From assembly GCF_036416795.1 (NCBI RefSeq), contig NZ_CP143867.1:744001-808000 (forward strand): DNA of 64,000 nucleotides. Reading direction: 5' to 3'. The DNA comes from Bacteroides sp. MSB163 (lineage in GTDB: Bacteria > Bacteroidota > Bacteroidia > Bacteroidales > Bacteroidaceae). The notes beneath the pieces were generated by a model. It was not told the DNA's origin and ran no database searches. It saw nothing but the letters and a program-made list of their open reading frames with translations. Positions 1-7,972 of this stretch are shown piece by piece. Positions within the stretch are counted from its first letter, which is position 1. The number at the start of each line of letters is the position of its first letter. Both the position numbers and the translations under genes were made by a program.

Positions 1-2
1 AC

Positions 3-272
3 GGTGTTGACTTCCTGCTGGAAGGTGCTGTGCTGGACGTAGTATCTGATGCTTCTACTGAAACTGTTCTTTATGCTGATATGCCCATAAAGGTTCAGAT
101 GAAGGTTACTTATACAGAACCGGGTGTAAAGGGTGACACAGCTACAAATACATTGAAACCTGCCACTGTAGAGTCCGGTGCAACTGTACGCGTTCCGTTG
201 TTCATCAATGAAGGTGAAACAATTGAAATTGATACTCGTGACGGTTCTTATGTTAGCCGTGTGAAAGCATAA
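3..272 (+). CDS. efp: Elongation factor P, C-terminal part (5' end outside window)
   Basis: The reading frame is open from the left edge and ends at TAA 270-272, giving the last 89 residues. They cover the end of OB domain II and all of domain III, with the family's ending 'GETIEIDTRDGSYVSRVKA'. EF-P binds ribosomes stalled at polyproline stretches and promotes peptide bond formation. The modified N-terminal loop lies outside the window, so its modification type cannot be judged. A strong terminator follows at 303-346, so this is the last gene of its transcript. Identification rests on clear recognition of the conserved C-terminus. Confidence 0.93.
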   Translation, partial: GVDFLLEGAVLDVVSDASTETVLYADMPIKVQMKVTYTEPGVKGDTATNTLKPATVESGATVRVPLFINEGETIEIDTRDGSYVSRVKA

Positions 273-302
273 GCCCGTTCTCGTTACCATACATTATATA
301 AG

Positions 303-346
303 CTGCCTGTCAGGAGAATTAAACACTCCCGACAGGCAGTTTTTTT
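303..346 (+). terminator. Rho-independent terminator after efp
   Basis: Arms CTGCCTGTC (303-311) and GACAGGCAG (331-339) pair perfectly. The stem continues through an A/C mismatch into GGAG/CTCC. The loop is 9 nt and a run of seven T follows directly (340-346). Confidence 0.92.
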
Positions 347-400
347 CTATTGCCAGTAAAAGAATACACAACTGGGAGAGATTATCGGAAAATAATGATC

Positions 401-408
401 TATCTTTG
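401..408 (+). promoter_or_regulatory. Bacteroidetes -7 element before the DUF1016 remnant
   Basis: TATCTTTG matches the Bacteroidetes -7 consensus TAnnTTTG and lies 26 nt before ATG 435. No clear -33 TTTG is visible at the expected distance. Confidence 0.55.
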
Positions 409-434
409 TAAGCAATAAGTAATAGAATTGCAAC

Positions 435-909
435 ATGAGTAAACTGATAAAGACAGACAACGAATATAAAGAGTGGATAGGCGAACTGAAACAGCGTATC
501 CGCCAGAGTCAGATTAAGGCAGCGGTAAAAGTAAATACGGAGTTATTGAAACTATACTGGAGTATAGGAGGTGATATAGTCCGGTTAAAAGCGGAAGCAA
601 AATGGGGAACTAACATAATGTCTCAAATTAGCTTAGACCTCAAAGAAGAATTCTCTAACTTAGGAGGATTTTCTGAAACAAACCTACGCTACATAAAAAG
701 ATTCTATTTATTTTATGGACAGAATCAGCCCCAAGTTGGGGCTAAAATAAAGTCAAAAAAGCAAGAACAACATAGTGGCACGATATACGCTGGATACAGC
801 CAACCTGCCCATCGGCATATCAGAATATGACTTAAATCATCTCTTTCCCAAAGATTTCAAGAGTACCCTGCCCAGCATTGAAGAAATAGAAAACGAACTA
901 AAAGATTAA
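435..909 (+). pseudogene. DUF1016 (YhcG-like) nuclease gene remnant, internally deleted and frameshifted
   Basis: The first part (from ATG 435, stop at 828-830) encodes the N-terminal DUF1016 domain, including 'FSETNLRYIKRFYLFYGQ'. The family's typical C-terminal end is found in another frame from 781 to TAA 909, with 'LDTANLPIGISEYDLNHLF' and 'STLPSIEEIENELKD'. Full-length members are about 330-380 residues; together these pieces give about 155, so the middle, including most of the PD-(D/E)XK nuclease region, is missing. DUF1016 proteins are predicted nucleases often found near restriction systems or mobile elements. No restriction genes are nearby. The 131-residue truncated protein could still be translated, but I regard the locus as decayed. 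Confidence 0.85.
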
Positions 910-914
910 GACCT

Positions 915-1904
915 ATGAGATACTCCGTCATTATTCCTGTATACAACCGTCCCGACGAAGTGGACGAACTGTTGCAAAGTCTGACCGAACAGAGTTTCAA
1001 AGACTTTGAAGTCGTGATTGTGGAAGATGGCTCCTCCATTCCCTGCAAGGAAGTAGTGGACAGATATCAGGATAAACTGGACATACACTATTACAACAAA
1101 CCGAATTCCGGTCCCGGACAAACCCGTAACTATGGCGCCGAACGAAGCGCGGGGGAATACCTGATCATCCTGGATTCCGACTGCATCCTGCCCGCAGGCT
1201 ATCTTGCCGCCACCGAAAAAGAACTACAAGCCAGTCCTGCCGATGCTTTCGGCGGACCGGACCGGGCTCACGAGTCTTTTACAGATATACAAAAAGCCAT
1301 CAACTACTCCATGACCTCTTTCTTCACTACCGGAGGCATCCGGGGAGGAAAAAAGAAAATGGATAAGTTCTATCCGCGCAGCTTCAACATGGGTGTTAAT
1401 CGAGACGTATATGCCGCATTGGGCGGTTTTTCAAAGATGCGATTCGGAGAAGACATAGACTTCAGCATCCGGATATTCAAAAGCGGTTACCGCTGCCGGT
1501 TATTCCCCGATGCATGGGTGTATCATAAACGCCGCACGGACTTAAAGAAATTCTTCAAGCAAGTGCATAACTCAGGAATTGCGCGCATCAATCTATATAA
1601 GAAATATCCGGAATCACTGAAAGTCGTCCACCTCCTGCCCGCAGCATTCACACTGGGAGTAGCGGTACTGCTGCTTGGTGCTCCTTTCTGCCTTTACAGT
1701 CTGACGCCCATTGCTTTGTATGCACTGCTGGTATGCATAGACTCTTCCATCCAGAACCGAAGCCTGCGCATCGGCATCTATTCCATTGCCGCCTCCTTTA
1801 TCCAACTCATCGGATATGGCACAGGCTTTTGGAGAGCATGGTGGAATCGCTGCATACTTGGCAAAGACGAGTTTGAGGCTTTCAAAAAAAACTTTTATAA
1901 ATGA
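915..1904 (+). CDS. Glycosyltransferase family 2, membrane-anchored
   Basis: A 329-residue GT-A protein that likely transfers a nucleotide-sugar residue to a surface glycan or lipid acceptor. Visible motifs are the nucleotide-binding start 'VIIPVYNRP' (5-13), 'VEDGS' (36-40), the metal-binding DxD as 'DSD' (87-89) and the acceptor-side 'GED' (178-180). Two or three hydrophobic segments follow after residue 240, so the catalytic domain is probably anchored to the inner membrane and faces the cytoplasm. ATG 915 lies 5 nt after the stop of the DUF1016 remnant, and radC follows within 20 nt, suggesting shared transcription. The family is certain; substrate and product cannot be read from the sequence. 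Confidence 0.9.
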   Translation: MRYSVIIPVYNRPDEVDELLQSLTEQSFKDFEVVIVEDGSSIPCKEVVDRYQDKLDIHYYNKPNSGPGQTRNYGAERSAGEYLIILDSDCILPAGYLAATEKELQASPADAFGGPDRAHESFTDIQKAINYSMTSFFTTGGIRGGKKKMDKFYPRSFNMGVNRDVYAALGGFSKMRFGEDIDFSIRIFKSGYRCRLFPDAWVYHKRRTDLKKFFKQVHNSGIARINLYKKYPESLKVVHLLPAAFTLGVAVLLLGAPFCLYSLTPIALYALLVCIDSSIQNRSLRIGIYSIAASFIQLIGYGTGFWRAWWNRCILGKDEFEAFKKNFYK

Positions 1905-1923
1905 TTAGCGATTAGTGACCAAC

Positions 1924-2610
1924 ATGGAGAAACTGACTATCAATCAGTGGGCGGAAGAAGACCGTCCGCGGGAAAAGATGATGCTAAAGGGGGCGGAAGC
2001 CCTCAGCGATGCCGAATTACTTGCCATCCTTATCGGTTCGGGGAACACAGAAGAAAGCGCGGTATCACTTATGCAACGGGTACTTTCCACTTGCGGCAAC
2101 GACCTCAATCAATTGGGTAAATGGGAAGTGCAGGACTTTTCCCGCTTCAAAGGCTTCGGTCCCGCCAAGAGCATCACCATCATGGCAGCATTGGAACTGG
2201 GTAAACGCCGCAAGCTACAGGAACGTCCGGAACGTGCCACCATCCGCTCTTCCAAGGACATCTACGAAATCTTTCACCCGCTTCTTTGCGACCTGGCACA
2301 CGAAGAATTCTGGGTTTTACTCCTTAACCAGGCCTCCCGCGTCATCGACAAATCCCGCATCAGCCGCGGTGGCATCGACCAGACTACCGCCGACGTACGC
2401 AGCATCCTGCGCGAGGCCTTAATACAACGAGCCACACAAATAGCTTTGATACACAACCATCCTTCCGGCAGCCCACGCCCCAGCACAGACGATCAACGCC
2501 TGACGCAACTTGTCCAAAAAGGCGCTCAGACAATGAACATCCGCCTCATCGACCACGTTATTGTAACAGACGGAAAGTATTACAGCTTTAACGATGAAGG
2601 AATGATTTAA
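1924..2610 (+). CDS. radC: RadC family JAB/MPN domain protein
   Basis: A 228-residue protein of the RadC (UPF0758) family. The N-terminus carries the signature 'EDRPREKMMLKGAEALSDA' (12-30) and a helix-hairpin-helix-like stretch around 70-95. The C-terminal JAMM metal site is complete: an upstream Glu near 127, HNHPSG (177-182) and Asp190. The biochemical role of chromosomal RadC is unsettled; the old DNA-repair assignment came from a misattributed mutation. I prefer ATG 1924; an in-frame GTG at 1915 would add three residues. It follows the glycosyltransferase gene closely and is probably co-transcribed with it. Confidence 0.93.
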   Translation: MEKLTINQWAEEDRPREKMMLKGAEALSDAELLAILIGSGNTEESAVSLMQRVLSTCGNDLNQLGKWEVQDFSRFKGFGPAKSITIMAALELGKRRKLQERPERATIRSSKDIYEIFHPLLCDLAHEEFWVLLLNQASRVIDKSRISRGGIDQTTADVRSILREALIQRATQIALIHNHPSGSPRPSTDDQRLTQLVQKGAQTMNIRLIDHVIVTDGKYYSFNDEGMI

Positions 2611-2702
2611 GTGGCAAGTAGCCCCGGTAGCTTACCGCCATAGCCCAGCAACAACCTGAACATTAAGAGATAAGACAGAAAACATGAAAGGAAGCCATCC
2701 GG

Positions 2703-2803
2703 ATCTTCCTTACCTCTCATGCACAAGATGGCATCTCGTACAACACAAGGTAGCATCTTACACAACACAAGATGGCATCTTGCGCATGAGAGGTAAGGAA
2801 GAT
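2703..2803. repeat. Three 22-nt tandem repeats inside a perfect 20-bp inverted repeat
   Basis: Arms 2703-2722 and 2784-2803 are exact reverse complements of 20 nt (left arm starts ATCTTCCTTACC) and extend outward with minor mismatches to 2697-2809. Between them lie three copies of a 22-nt unit starting at 2723, 2745 and 2767, each beginning ACAAG(A/G)T(G/A)GCATCT. The unit core AAGATG-G-CATCTT is itself palindromic, so transcripts could fold in more than one way. Confidence 0.88.
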
Positions 2804-2983
2804 TCAGATGAAAGGTAGTAATGCTTGATATACAAGCCAGTAATGTGCTTGATAAAAGCTCTTAATATTCGAGTTGCAGAGTGCCTGTGACAGGCTTTTT
2901 CAAAACCCGTTCCTTTGTAGTTTCAATTTATTTCTTTAGCTTTGCTTCACGAAGACGAGTTGCATCAGCATAATGCAAATAAA

Positions 2984-3015
2984 TTTGCTTCCGCTTCCGG
3001 TTTCAACTATCTTTG
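2984..3015 (+). promoter_or_regulatory. Promoter of the MIP18-like/lpxH operon
   Basis: TTTG (2984-2987), a 20-nt spacer and TATCTTTG (3008-3015) match both elements of the Bacteroidetes sigma-ABfr consensus. The ATG of the next gene is 21 nt downstream, leaving a short leader. Confidence 0.8.
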
Positions 3016-3036
3016 CCTAACTAAAATGATACGAAT

Positions 3037-3348
3037 ATGACCAAGTTTGAAATAGAAGAAAAAATAGTAGCGATGCTCAAAACCGTATTCGACCCGGAAA
3101 TCCCGGTAAACGTATACGATCTGGGACTTATCTACAAAATAGATGTCTCCGACAGTGGAGAAGTAAATATTGATATGACCTTGACAGCACCCAACTGTCC
3201 GGCAGCCGACTTCATCATGGAAGATGTGCGCCAGAAAGTGGAATCAGTGGACGGTGTATCTGCCGCCACCATCAATCTGGTGTTCGAACCGGAATGGGAC
3301 AAGGATATGATGAGCGAGGAAGCCAAACTGGAACTGGGATTCCTGTAA
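3037..3348 (+). CDS. MIP18/DUF59 family (SufT-like) iron-sulfur assembly protein
   Basis: A 103-residue, single-domain member of the MIP18 (DUF59) family, which assists iron-sulfur cluster assembly or transfer (SufT, PaaD and eukaryotic CIA2 are relatives). The hallmark 'FDPEIPVNVYDLGLIY' spans residues 18-33. The conserved Cys of the TAPNCPAAD motif is Cys54. Length is normal for a stand-alone member. It opens a likely two- or three-gene transcript with the lpxH-type gene (84 nt downstream) and the deacetylase fusion. No suf genes are adjacent, so its client proteins cannot be named. Family assignment is firm; the exact role is inferred. Confidence 0.9.
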   Translation: MTKFEIEEKIVAMLKTVFDPEIPVNVYDLGLIYKIDVSDSGEVNIDMTLTAPNCPAADFIMEDVRQKVESVDGVSAATINLVFEPEWDKDMMSEEAKLELGFL

Positions 3349-3432
3349 GCAACCCCATTGCAAGTAATTACTGATTACTTGCATCCCATAATTTGCAACT
3401 AGTAATTTGTAATTCAACAGAATAGCACGGTT

Positions 3433-4197
3433 ATGAAGAATGTATATTTCCTTTCGGACGCACACCTCGGCTCACGTGCCATCGAACACGGGCGTACACA
3501 AGAGCGCCGCCTCGTTAATTTCCTCGACAGTATCAAGCACAAGGCTTCTGCCGTATACTTACTGGGAGACATGTTTGACTTCTGGTATGAATTCAAGACC
3601 GTTGTGCCGAAAGGATATACCCGTTTTCTGGGAAAGCTGTCCGAACTGACGGATATAGGAGTGGAAGTGCATTTCTTCACAGGTAACCATGATATTTGGT
3701 GCGGCGACTATCTAACCCGTGAGTGCGGCGTCATCATGCACCGCGAACCACTTACCACGGAAATATACGGCAAGGAGTTCTATCTGGCCCACGGCGATGG
3801 TTTGGGCGATCCCGACAAGAAGTTCAAATTTCTACGCTCCATGTTTCACAGCGAATTTCTGCAAACCCTTTTCTCCGCCATACACCCTCGTTGGAGTATG
3901 GAGTTAGGACTGAATTGGGCTAAGCATAGCCGTCTGAAACGTGTGGACGGCAAGGAGCCCGACTATATGGGTGAAGACAAAGAATTCCTGGTGCTCTACA
4001 CCAAGGAATACCTGAAAAGCCACCCGAATATCAATTACTTCATCTACGGACACCGTCACATCGAACTGGACCTGATGTTGAGCGCCACCGCCCGTGTCAC
4101 CATATTGGGAGACTGGATTAATTATTTCTCCTACGCCGTATTCGACGGTGAGAACCTCTTCCTTGAGAACTTTATTGAAGGAGAAACCAAACTATAA
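3433..4197 (+). CDS. lpxH: UDP-2,3-diacylglucosamine diphosphatase (LpxH-type)
   Basis: A 254-residue calcineurin-type metallophosphoesterase. LpxH splits UDP-2,3-diacylglucosamine to lipid X plus UMP, an early step of lipid A synthesis at the inner membrane. Metal ligands are visible in order: Asp9 and His11 (SDAHLG), Asp46 (LLGDMFDFW), GNHD (84-87), AHGDG (119-123) and GHRH near residue 205. The length suits LpxH/LpxG-like enzymes of Bacteroidota. No signal peptide is present, in keeping with a cytoplasmic peripheral enzyme and unlike the secreted phosphoesterases at 43.8-46.9 kb. It probably shares the promoter at 2984-3015. Confidence 0.85.
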   Translation: MKNVYFLSDAHLGSRAIEHGRTQERRLVNFLDSIKHKASAVYLLGDMFDFWYEFKTVVPKGYTRFLGKLSELTDIGVEVHFFTGNHDIWCGDYLTRECGVIMHREPLTTEIYGKEFYLAHGDGLGDPDKKFKFLRSMFHSEFLQTLFSAIHPRWSMELGLNWAKHSRLKRVDGKEPDYMGEDKEFLVLYTKEYLKSHPNINYFIYGHRHIELDLMLSATARVTILGDWINYFSYAVFDGENLFLENFIEGETKL

Positions 4198-4246
4198 TCC
4201 ATCCCGGAAGCCCCCCTTAAAGCACCAACCAACCGCCCAATCTGCT

Positions 4247-5980
4247 ATGAACCTTTTAAGACTGAAACACCATTTCGCCGGATGTTTGCTTGCCGCAAGC
4301 ACCCTTCCGGCATGGGGACAATCCGCCCCTACCCTTGCTATCCGCATCGATGACCTTGGAGCTTTCCATTCCGTCAATGAAGCTTGTATTCAAACTTATC
4401 AGTCGGGCATCGCCCGCTCAGTAGAAGTGATGCCTGTAGCCGCCTGGTATCCGGAAGCCGTTCGTCTGCTGAAAGAAAATCCGGGATTGGATGCCGGACT
4501 GCATTTAGTCATTACCAGCGAATGGGAAAATGTGAAATGGCGCCCCCTGACGCATTGTCCCAGCCTGACGGACGAGAACGGATATTTTTATCCGATGATG
4601 GGGGCTAATCCGGCCTATCCGGGACAGTCGGTTATGGAAAACAAATGGGATATAAAAGAGGTGGAGCAAGAATTCCGTGCACAGATAGAAATGGCACTGA
4701 AGAACATTCCCCAACTCAGCCACATGACAGGGCACATGCTGTCCACCGGATTCACGAAAGAAGTGAACGAATTGGTGTTGCGACTGGCAAAGGAGTACAA
4801 CCTCCCTTCTATTGATCGCATGGATTCACCCGAAGATTATCGGTTCACCTATATCGGGTATGATGGCCCGAGCCGGACATCTGCTGAAAAGGAAGAGAGC
4901 TTCATCCGCTCCCTGAACAAACTGGAAGCAGGTAAACGATATCTGTTCCTCGACCATCCGGCACTGGATAATGAAGAAATGAGAACCGTCTTTCATATCG
5001 GCTACGAACAAGTAGCACTCGACCGGCAAGGAGTGACAGACCTCCTCACCAGCCCGCGCGTAAAGCAAGTCATTGAAGATAAAGGCATCAAACTAATTTC
5101 CATCAACCAGTTGACAAAAGGACTTCCACGTAGCACCGCCTCTAAAAAACTGGAGAAAGCTATGGAGAAATATCTGGATGCAGTGCAGAAAGCTAACCAG
5201 GACCTACACAGCATCATGATAGTGCAACATGGCTACGTGCTTGCCGAAAAGTGGATAGGTGAAGGGAAAGAAGATGAGCCGCACATTCTGAACTCTGTCA
5301 GTAAGACATTTACTGCCTCGGCTGTAGGACTCCTCATTTCAGAAGGAAGGCTAAATCTGACGGATAAAGTAATCTCTTTCTTCCCGGATAAGCTACCCGC
5401 AAACATCAGTGAAAACCTAAAAGCCATGACTATCCGCGACTTACTGACTATGACTTGCGGATATGATACAGCCCCGAGCGTCAATACCCAGCAGGCTACT
5501 GAAACTCCCGCCAAGGATTGGGTGGAGCTGTTCCTCGCTCATCCCGTAGAACATAAGCCGGGCACTTTCTTTGCTTATAACAGTCTCGGAACCTATATGC
5601 TTTCCGCCATTGCGCAGAAAGTGACCGGAGAAAAGTTAGTGGATTATTTATATCCACGACTGTTCCGTCCACTGGGCATCGTCAATGTAAAGTGGCAGGA
5701 AAGCCCGCAAGGAATCAATTGCGGCGGCTGGGGACTATACCTCAAAACCGAAGACCTTGCCAAGATGGGACAACTCTTCCTGCAAAAAGGGAAGTGGAAT
5801 GGTCGGCAAGTGCTGTCGGAAGAATGGGTTGCTGAAGCTTCCGCCCGTGCCGATGGGGCCAACGGACAATATATCCTCGTAATTCCTGAAAAAGACGCCG
5901 TTATTGCCGTTACAGCACATATCGGAGACATGCAGGCTGAACCGGATCTAATCTGGAAATACCTGCTTCCGGCACTGTAA
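4247..5980 (+). CDS. Secreted fusion: ChbG/YdjC-like carbohydrate deacetylase plus beta-lactamase-fold serine hydrolase
   Basis: A 577-residue two-domain protein. ATG 4247 gives a signal peptide ending near 'LPAWGQ'; the open frame extends further 5' only by overlapping lpxH. Residues about 25-285 resemble YdjC/ChbG deacetylases, which remove acetyl groups from N-acetylated oligosaccharides: metal-ligand 'RIDDLGAFH', 'GLHLVITSEW' and 'TGHMLSTG'. Residues about 310-577 are a class C/PBP-like serine hydrolase with Ser350-x-x-Lys353 (SVSK), Tyr444 (YNS) and a possible HxG-type motif (HIG) near the C-terminus. Together they could act in the periplasm on peptidoglycan-like or amino-sugar glycans, but that is inference. 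It lies 49 nt after lpxH. Confidence 0.87.
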   Translation: MNLLRLKHHFAGCLLAASTLPAWGQSAPTLAIRIDDLGAFHSVNEACIQTYQSGIARSVEVMPVAAWYPEAVRLLKENPGLDAGLHLVITSEWENVKWRPLTHCPSLTDENGYFYPMMGANPAYPGQSVMENKWDIKEVEQEFRAQIEMALKNIPQLSHMTGHMLSTGFTKEVNELVLRLAKEYNLPSIDRMDSPEDYRFTYIGYDGPSRTSAEKEESFIRSLNKLEAGKRYLFLDHPALDNEEMRTVFHIGYEQVALDRQGVTDLLTSPRVKQVIEDKGIKLISINQLTKGLPRSTASKKLEKAMEKYLDAVQKANQDLHSIMIVQHGYVLAEKWIGEGKEDEPHILNSVSKTFTASAVGLLISEGRLNLTDKVISFFPDKLPANISENLKAMTIRDLLTMTCGYDTAPSVNTQQATETPAKDWVELFLAHPVEHKPGTFFAYNSLGTYMLSAIAQKVTGEKLVDYLYPRLFRPLGIVNVKWQESPQGINCGGWGLYLKTEDLAKMGQLFLQKGKWNGRQVLSEEWVAEASARADGANGQYILVIPEKDAVIAVTAHIGDMQAEPDLIWKYLLPAL

Positions 5981-6095
5981 ACAGATGCTTCGTCTATTTA
6001 ATCTTCTGTAAATGACCACAAGAAAAGGGAAATGTACAAAACCTTTTTCACCATAACCTTGTAATATATCCATAAACCATTTAAAATATACAGTC

Positions 6096-6305
6096 ATGGA
6101 TGATTTGATTTACAGAAACAATGCGATTGCCGAAGAGAATATCGACCCGCATGGCCGTCCGGCAAAGGACGAATTTGAAGAATTCAGCGAAGAAGTTTCC
6201 GAACATACGGACCTTGGATACAAGGAACAGAAAGTAAAGTCCGCAAAGGACCGTAAGAAACGTCTCAAAGAAATGGACGAAATAGTCAAGGAAGAAATAA
6301 AGTAG
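6096..6305 (+). CDS. Small charged protein of unknown function
   Basis: A 69-residue protein rich in Glu, Lys and Asp, with no Cys, no signal peptide and no membrane segment. The C-terminal half (about residues 45-69) is a lysine/glutamate-rich predicted helix. I do not recognise a named family. The stop codon is embedded in the left arm of the long inverted repeat at 6304-6376, which may serve as its terminator. The clean ATG start and typical codon use favour a real gene. Confidence 0.65.
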   Translation: MDDLIYRNNAIAEENIDPHGRPAKDEFEEFSEEVSEHTDLGYKEQKVKSAKDRKKRLKEMDEIVKEEIK

Positions 6306-6376
6306 TTACAAGCTACGAGCTACAAGTGCCATGCGGCATAACCGCGCAACCCACTTGTAGCTCGTAGCTTGTAACT
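6304..6376. repeat. Perfect 25-bp inverted repeat between convergent genes
   Basis: Arms 6304-6328 (starting AGTTACAAGCTACGAG) and 6352-6376 are exact reverse complements. The 23-nt loop holds a further GCGG/CCGC stem. The left arm overlaps the stop codon of the small gene, and the right arm ends 14 nt from the alkaline phosphatase stop. There is no T run, so it could be a bidirectional mRNA-end structure or a dispersed palindromic element. Confidence 0.85.
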
Positions 6377-6389
6377 CGTAACTCGTAAC

Positions 6390-7790
6390 TTACTTATATC
6401 CCGCAACTTTTGCTATACGTTTCGGGATTTCCGTATTATCATACTTACCGGCAAATTCCTTAGAACCTGCACCTACTGCATATACCGGCACATACTCTGC
6501 TGTGTGACTGCCACTTGTCCAGCCTATCATGGCAACCTGGCTCATCACTTTTTTTGCGGTAGCAGCCAGCGGTTCAGTTTTCGAATAAAGAGTTTCTTCG
6601 AACACAACCTTATTCTTTACGAAGGATTGCTCAAATTCATCACGCAACATCTTCTCCTGTTCCCAAGTCAAAGGCAATTCTTTCCAGAAGCTCATCTTTT
6701 CTACCAACAGAGCCTTGGCATCTTCCCAAGTTACATTATGACCTTTGGCTTTGCGCAAATCCGTGATAGCAGTAGAAAGTAAATCCTGAGATTGTTTCTG
6801 GTTCTTCAGAGCCTTCAAATGTAATTCATACTTGCCTGTACCCAGTCCCAAGCCACCGGTTTCATGGTCGGCAGTTACTACAATCAGAGTTTCTTTCGGA
6901 TGTTTTTTATAAAACTCATAAGCCACTTTAATGGCATTGTCCATATCAATCACTTCCTCGAAAACTGTGGCAGGGTCGTTGCTATGGCAAGCCCAGTCGA
7001 TCTTTCCACCCTCCACCATCAGGAAGAAGCCCTTGTTCTTGCCTTTGGTCAAGAAAGAAACAGCGCTTTCTGTGATTTCAGCGAGGGTCATATCGCCGTC
7101 TTTACGGTCAATGGAATAAGGCAGACAAGAAGGATTAGCACCGTCTTTCTGAATAAGAATCATCTTATCAGCCTGGGTGGATTTAACCTTAAAGTCATCA
7201 ATACCTTTCGCAATGGTATAACCGGCCTCCTCAATGATCGGGAAAATGCTCGGAGCTTCTTTCTTATCAGCGGTAGTAGTAGGCTTCAGAAAACCACCAC
7301 CTGCATAGAAGTCAAAGTTAGCCTTCGGTAAGTCAAGGGCTATTTCGTAATACATGTTACGGTTAGGCTGATGAGCATAGAAAGCGGCAGGAGTAGCATG
7401 GTCCACACTGACACTGGTAGTTACACCAACTTTCTTCCCAGCTTTCTTAGCTTTTTCGGCAACCGTTTGAATCACATTCTTCTGGTCGTCCATACCGATG
7501 GCACCGTTATACGTCTTCACTCCGGTAGCCAATGCAGTTCCGGCAGCGGAAGAGTCCGTAACCGAATTAGTGGCAGAGAAAGTAGTGGCAACACCTACAG
7601 CCGGAAACTGAGTGAACAGCAACGGCGTCACGCCAATGCGTCCCTCCTGTTCAGCCAGGTACATTTCCGTACCGTTTACCTGGTTTACTCCCATTCCATC
7701 ACCAATGAAATAGAATACATACTTTGCCTGTTGCGCATACGTCACACCTGTCAACAGGACAAAGAGCAATACATACATGAATCGTTTCAT
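6390..7790 (-). CDS. Alkaline phosphatase, secreted
   Basis: A 466-residue PhoA-superfamily phosphomonoesterase with a signal peptide (cleavage near residues 19-20, 'TYAQ'), so periplasmic or exported. Visible sites are metal-ligand Asp31 (FIGDGMG), nucleophile Ser80 in VTDSSAAGTA, and the late 'VVTADHETGG' metal motif. It releases phosphate from diverse monoesters. It stands alone, facing the small gene at 6096. A second, shorter paralogue lies in the glycan locus at 46940. A TATCTTTG element at 7853-7846 could drive it. No Pho box was recognised. Confidence 0.93.
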   Translation of the reverse strand: MKRFMYVLLFVLLTGVTYAQQAKYVFYFIGDGMGVNQVNGTEMYLAEQEGRIGVTPLLFTQFPAVGVATTFSATNSVTDSSAAGTALATGVKTYNGAIGMDDQKNVIQTVAEKAKKAGKKVGVTTSVSVDHATPAAFYAHQPNRNMYYEIALDLPKANFDFYAGGGFLKPTTTADKKEAPSIFPIIEEAGYTIAKGIDDFKVKSTQADKMILIQKDGANPSCLPYSIDRKDGDMTLAEITESAVSFLTKGKNKGFFLMVEGGKIDWACHSNDPATVFEEVIDMDNAIKVAYEFYKKHPKETLIVVTADHETGGLGLGTGKYELHLKALKNQKQSQDLLSTAITDLRKAKGHNVTWEDAKALLVEKMSFWKELPLTWEQEKMLRDEFEQSFVKNKVVFEETLYSKTEPLAATAKKVMSQVAMIGWTSGSHTAEYVPVYAVGAGSKEFAGKYDNTEIPKRIAKVAGYK

Positions 7791-7845
7791 AAGTTGGTAT
7801 ATTTAACGTAGTTTGAATAAATGTCGTTTTCTTTTAAATGACAAA

Positions 7846-7853
7846 CAAAGATA
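7846..7853 (-). promoter_or_regulatory. -7 element before alkaline phosphatase
   Basis: The minus strand reads TATCTTTG, an exact TAnnTTTG match, 55 nt before the start codon. A -33 element is not evident. Confidence 0.5.
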
Positions 7854-7887
7854 AGGAATTTAACTCAGTACCGGAGCAGATATTGTT

Positions 7888-7927
7888 AAAAAAATAAAGC
7901 CGGAAGGCAATCCGCATTGCTTCCGGC
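7888..7927 (-). terminator. Terminator of the pta-ackA operon
   Basis: GCCGGAAGGCAAT (7899-7911) pairs with ATTGCTTCCGGC (7916-7927) with one bulged base. On the minus strand the stem is followed by a T-rich run (A run 7888-7894 on the plus strand). It lies about 46 nt after the ackA stop. Confidence 0.8.
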
Positions 7928-7972
7928 ATTATTGTTACATCGCAATTGCGATGCTATCTACTCTAAAAAGGA

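Larger units (their letters stand above)
2611..3036. other. Intergenic region with repeat cluster and promoter
   Basis: No credible gene was found in these 426 bases. The stretch holds the 22-nt tandem repeats enclosed by a 20-bp inverted repeat (2703-2803), a short hairpin GCCTG-TGA-CAGGC followed by five T (2883-2900, a possible weak terminator), and a well-formed promoter (2984-3015) for the next operon. Confidence 0.7.

Noticed and set aside
2723..2788. Possible CRISPR array
   Set aside because: The 22-nt units are directly adjacent without unique spacers and there are no cas genes.
6864..7811. Plus-strand frames of 155 and 146 codons
   Set aside because: They are antisense to the alkaline phosphatase gene, which has intact catalytic motifs and a signal peptide.
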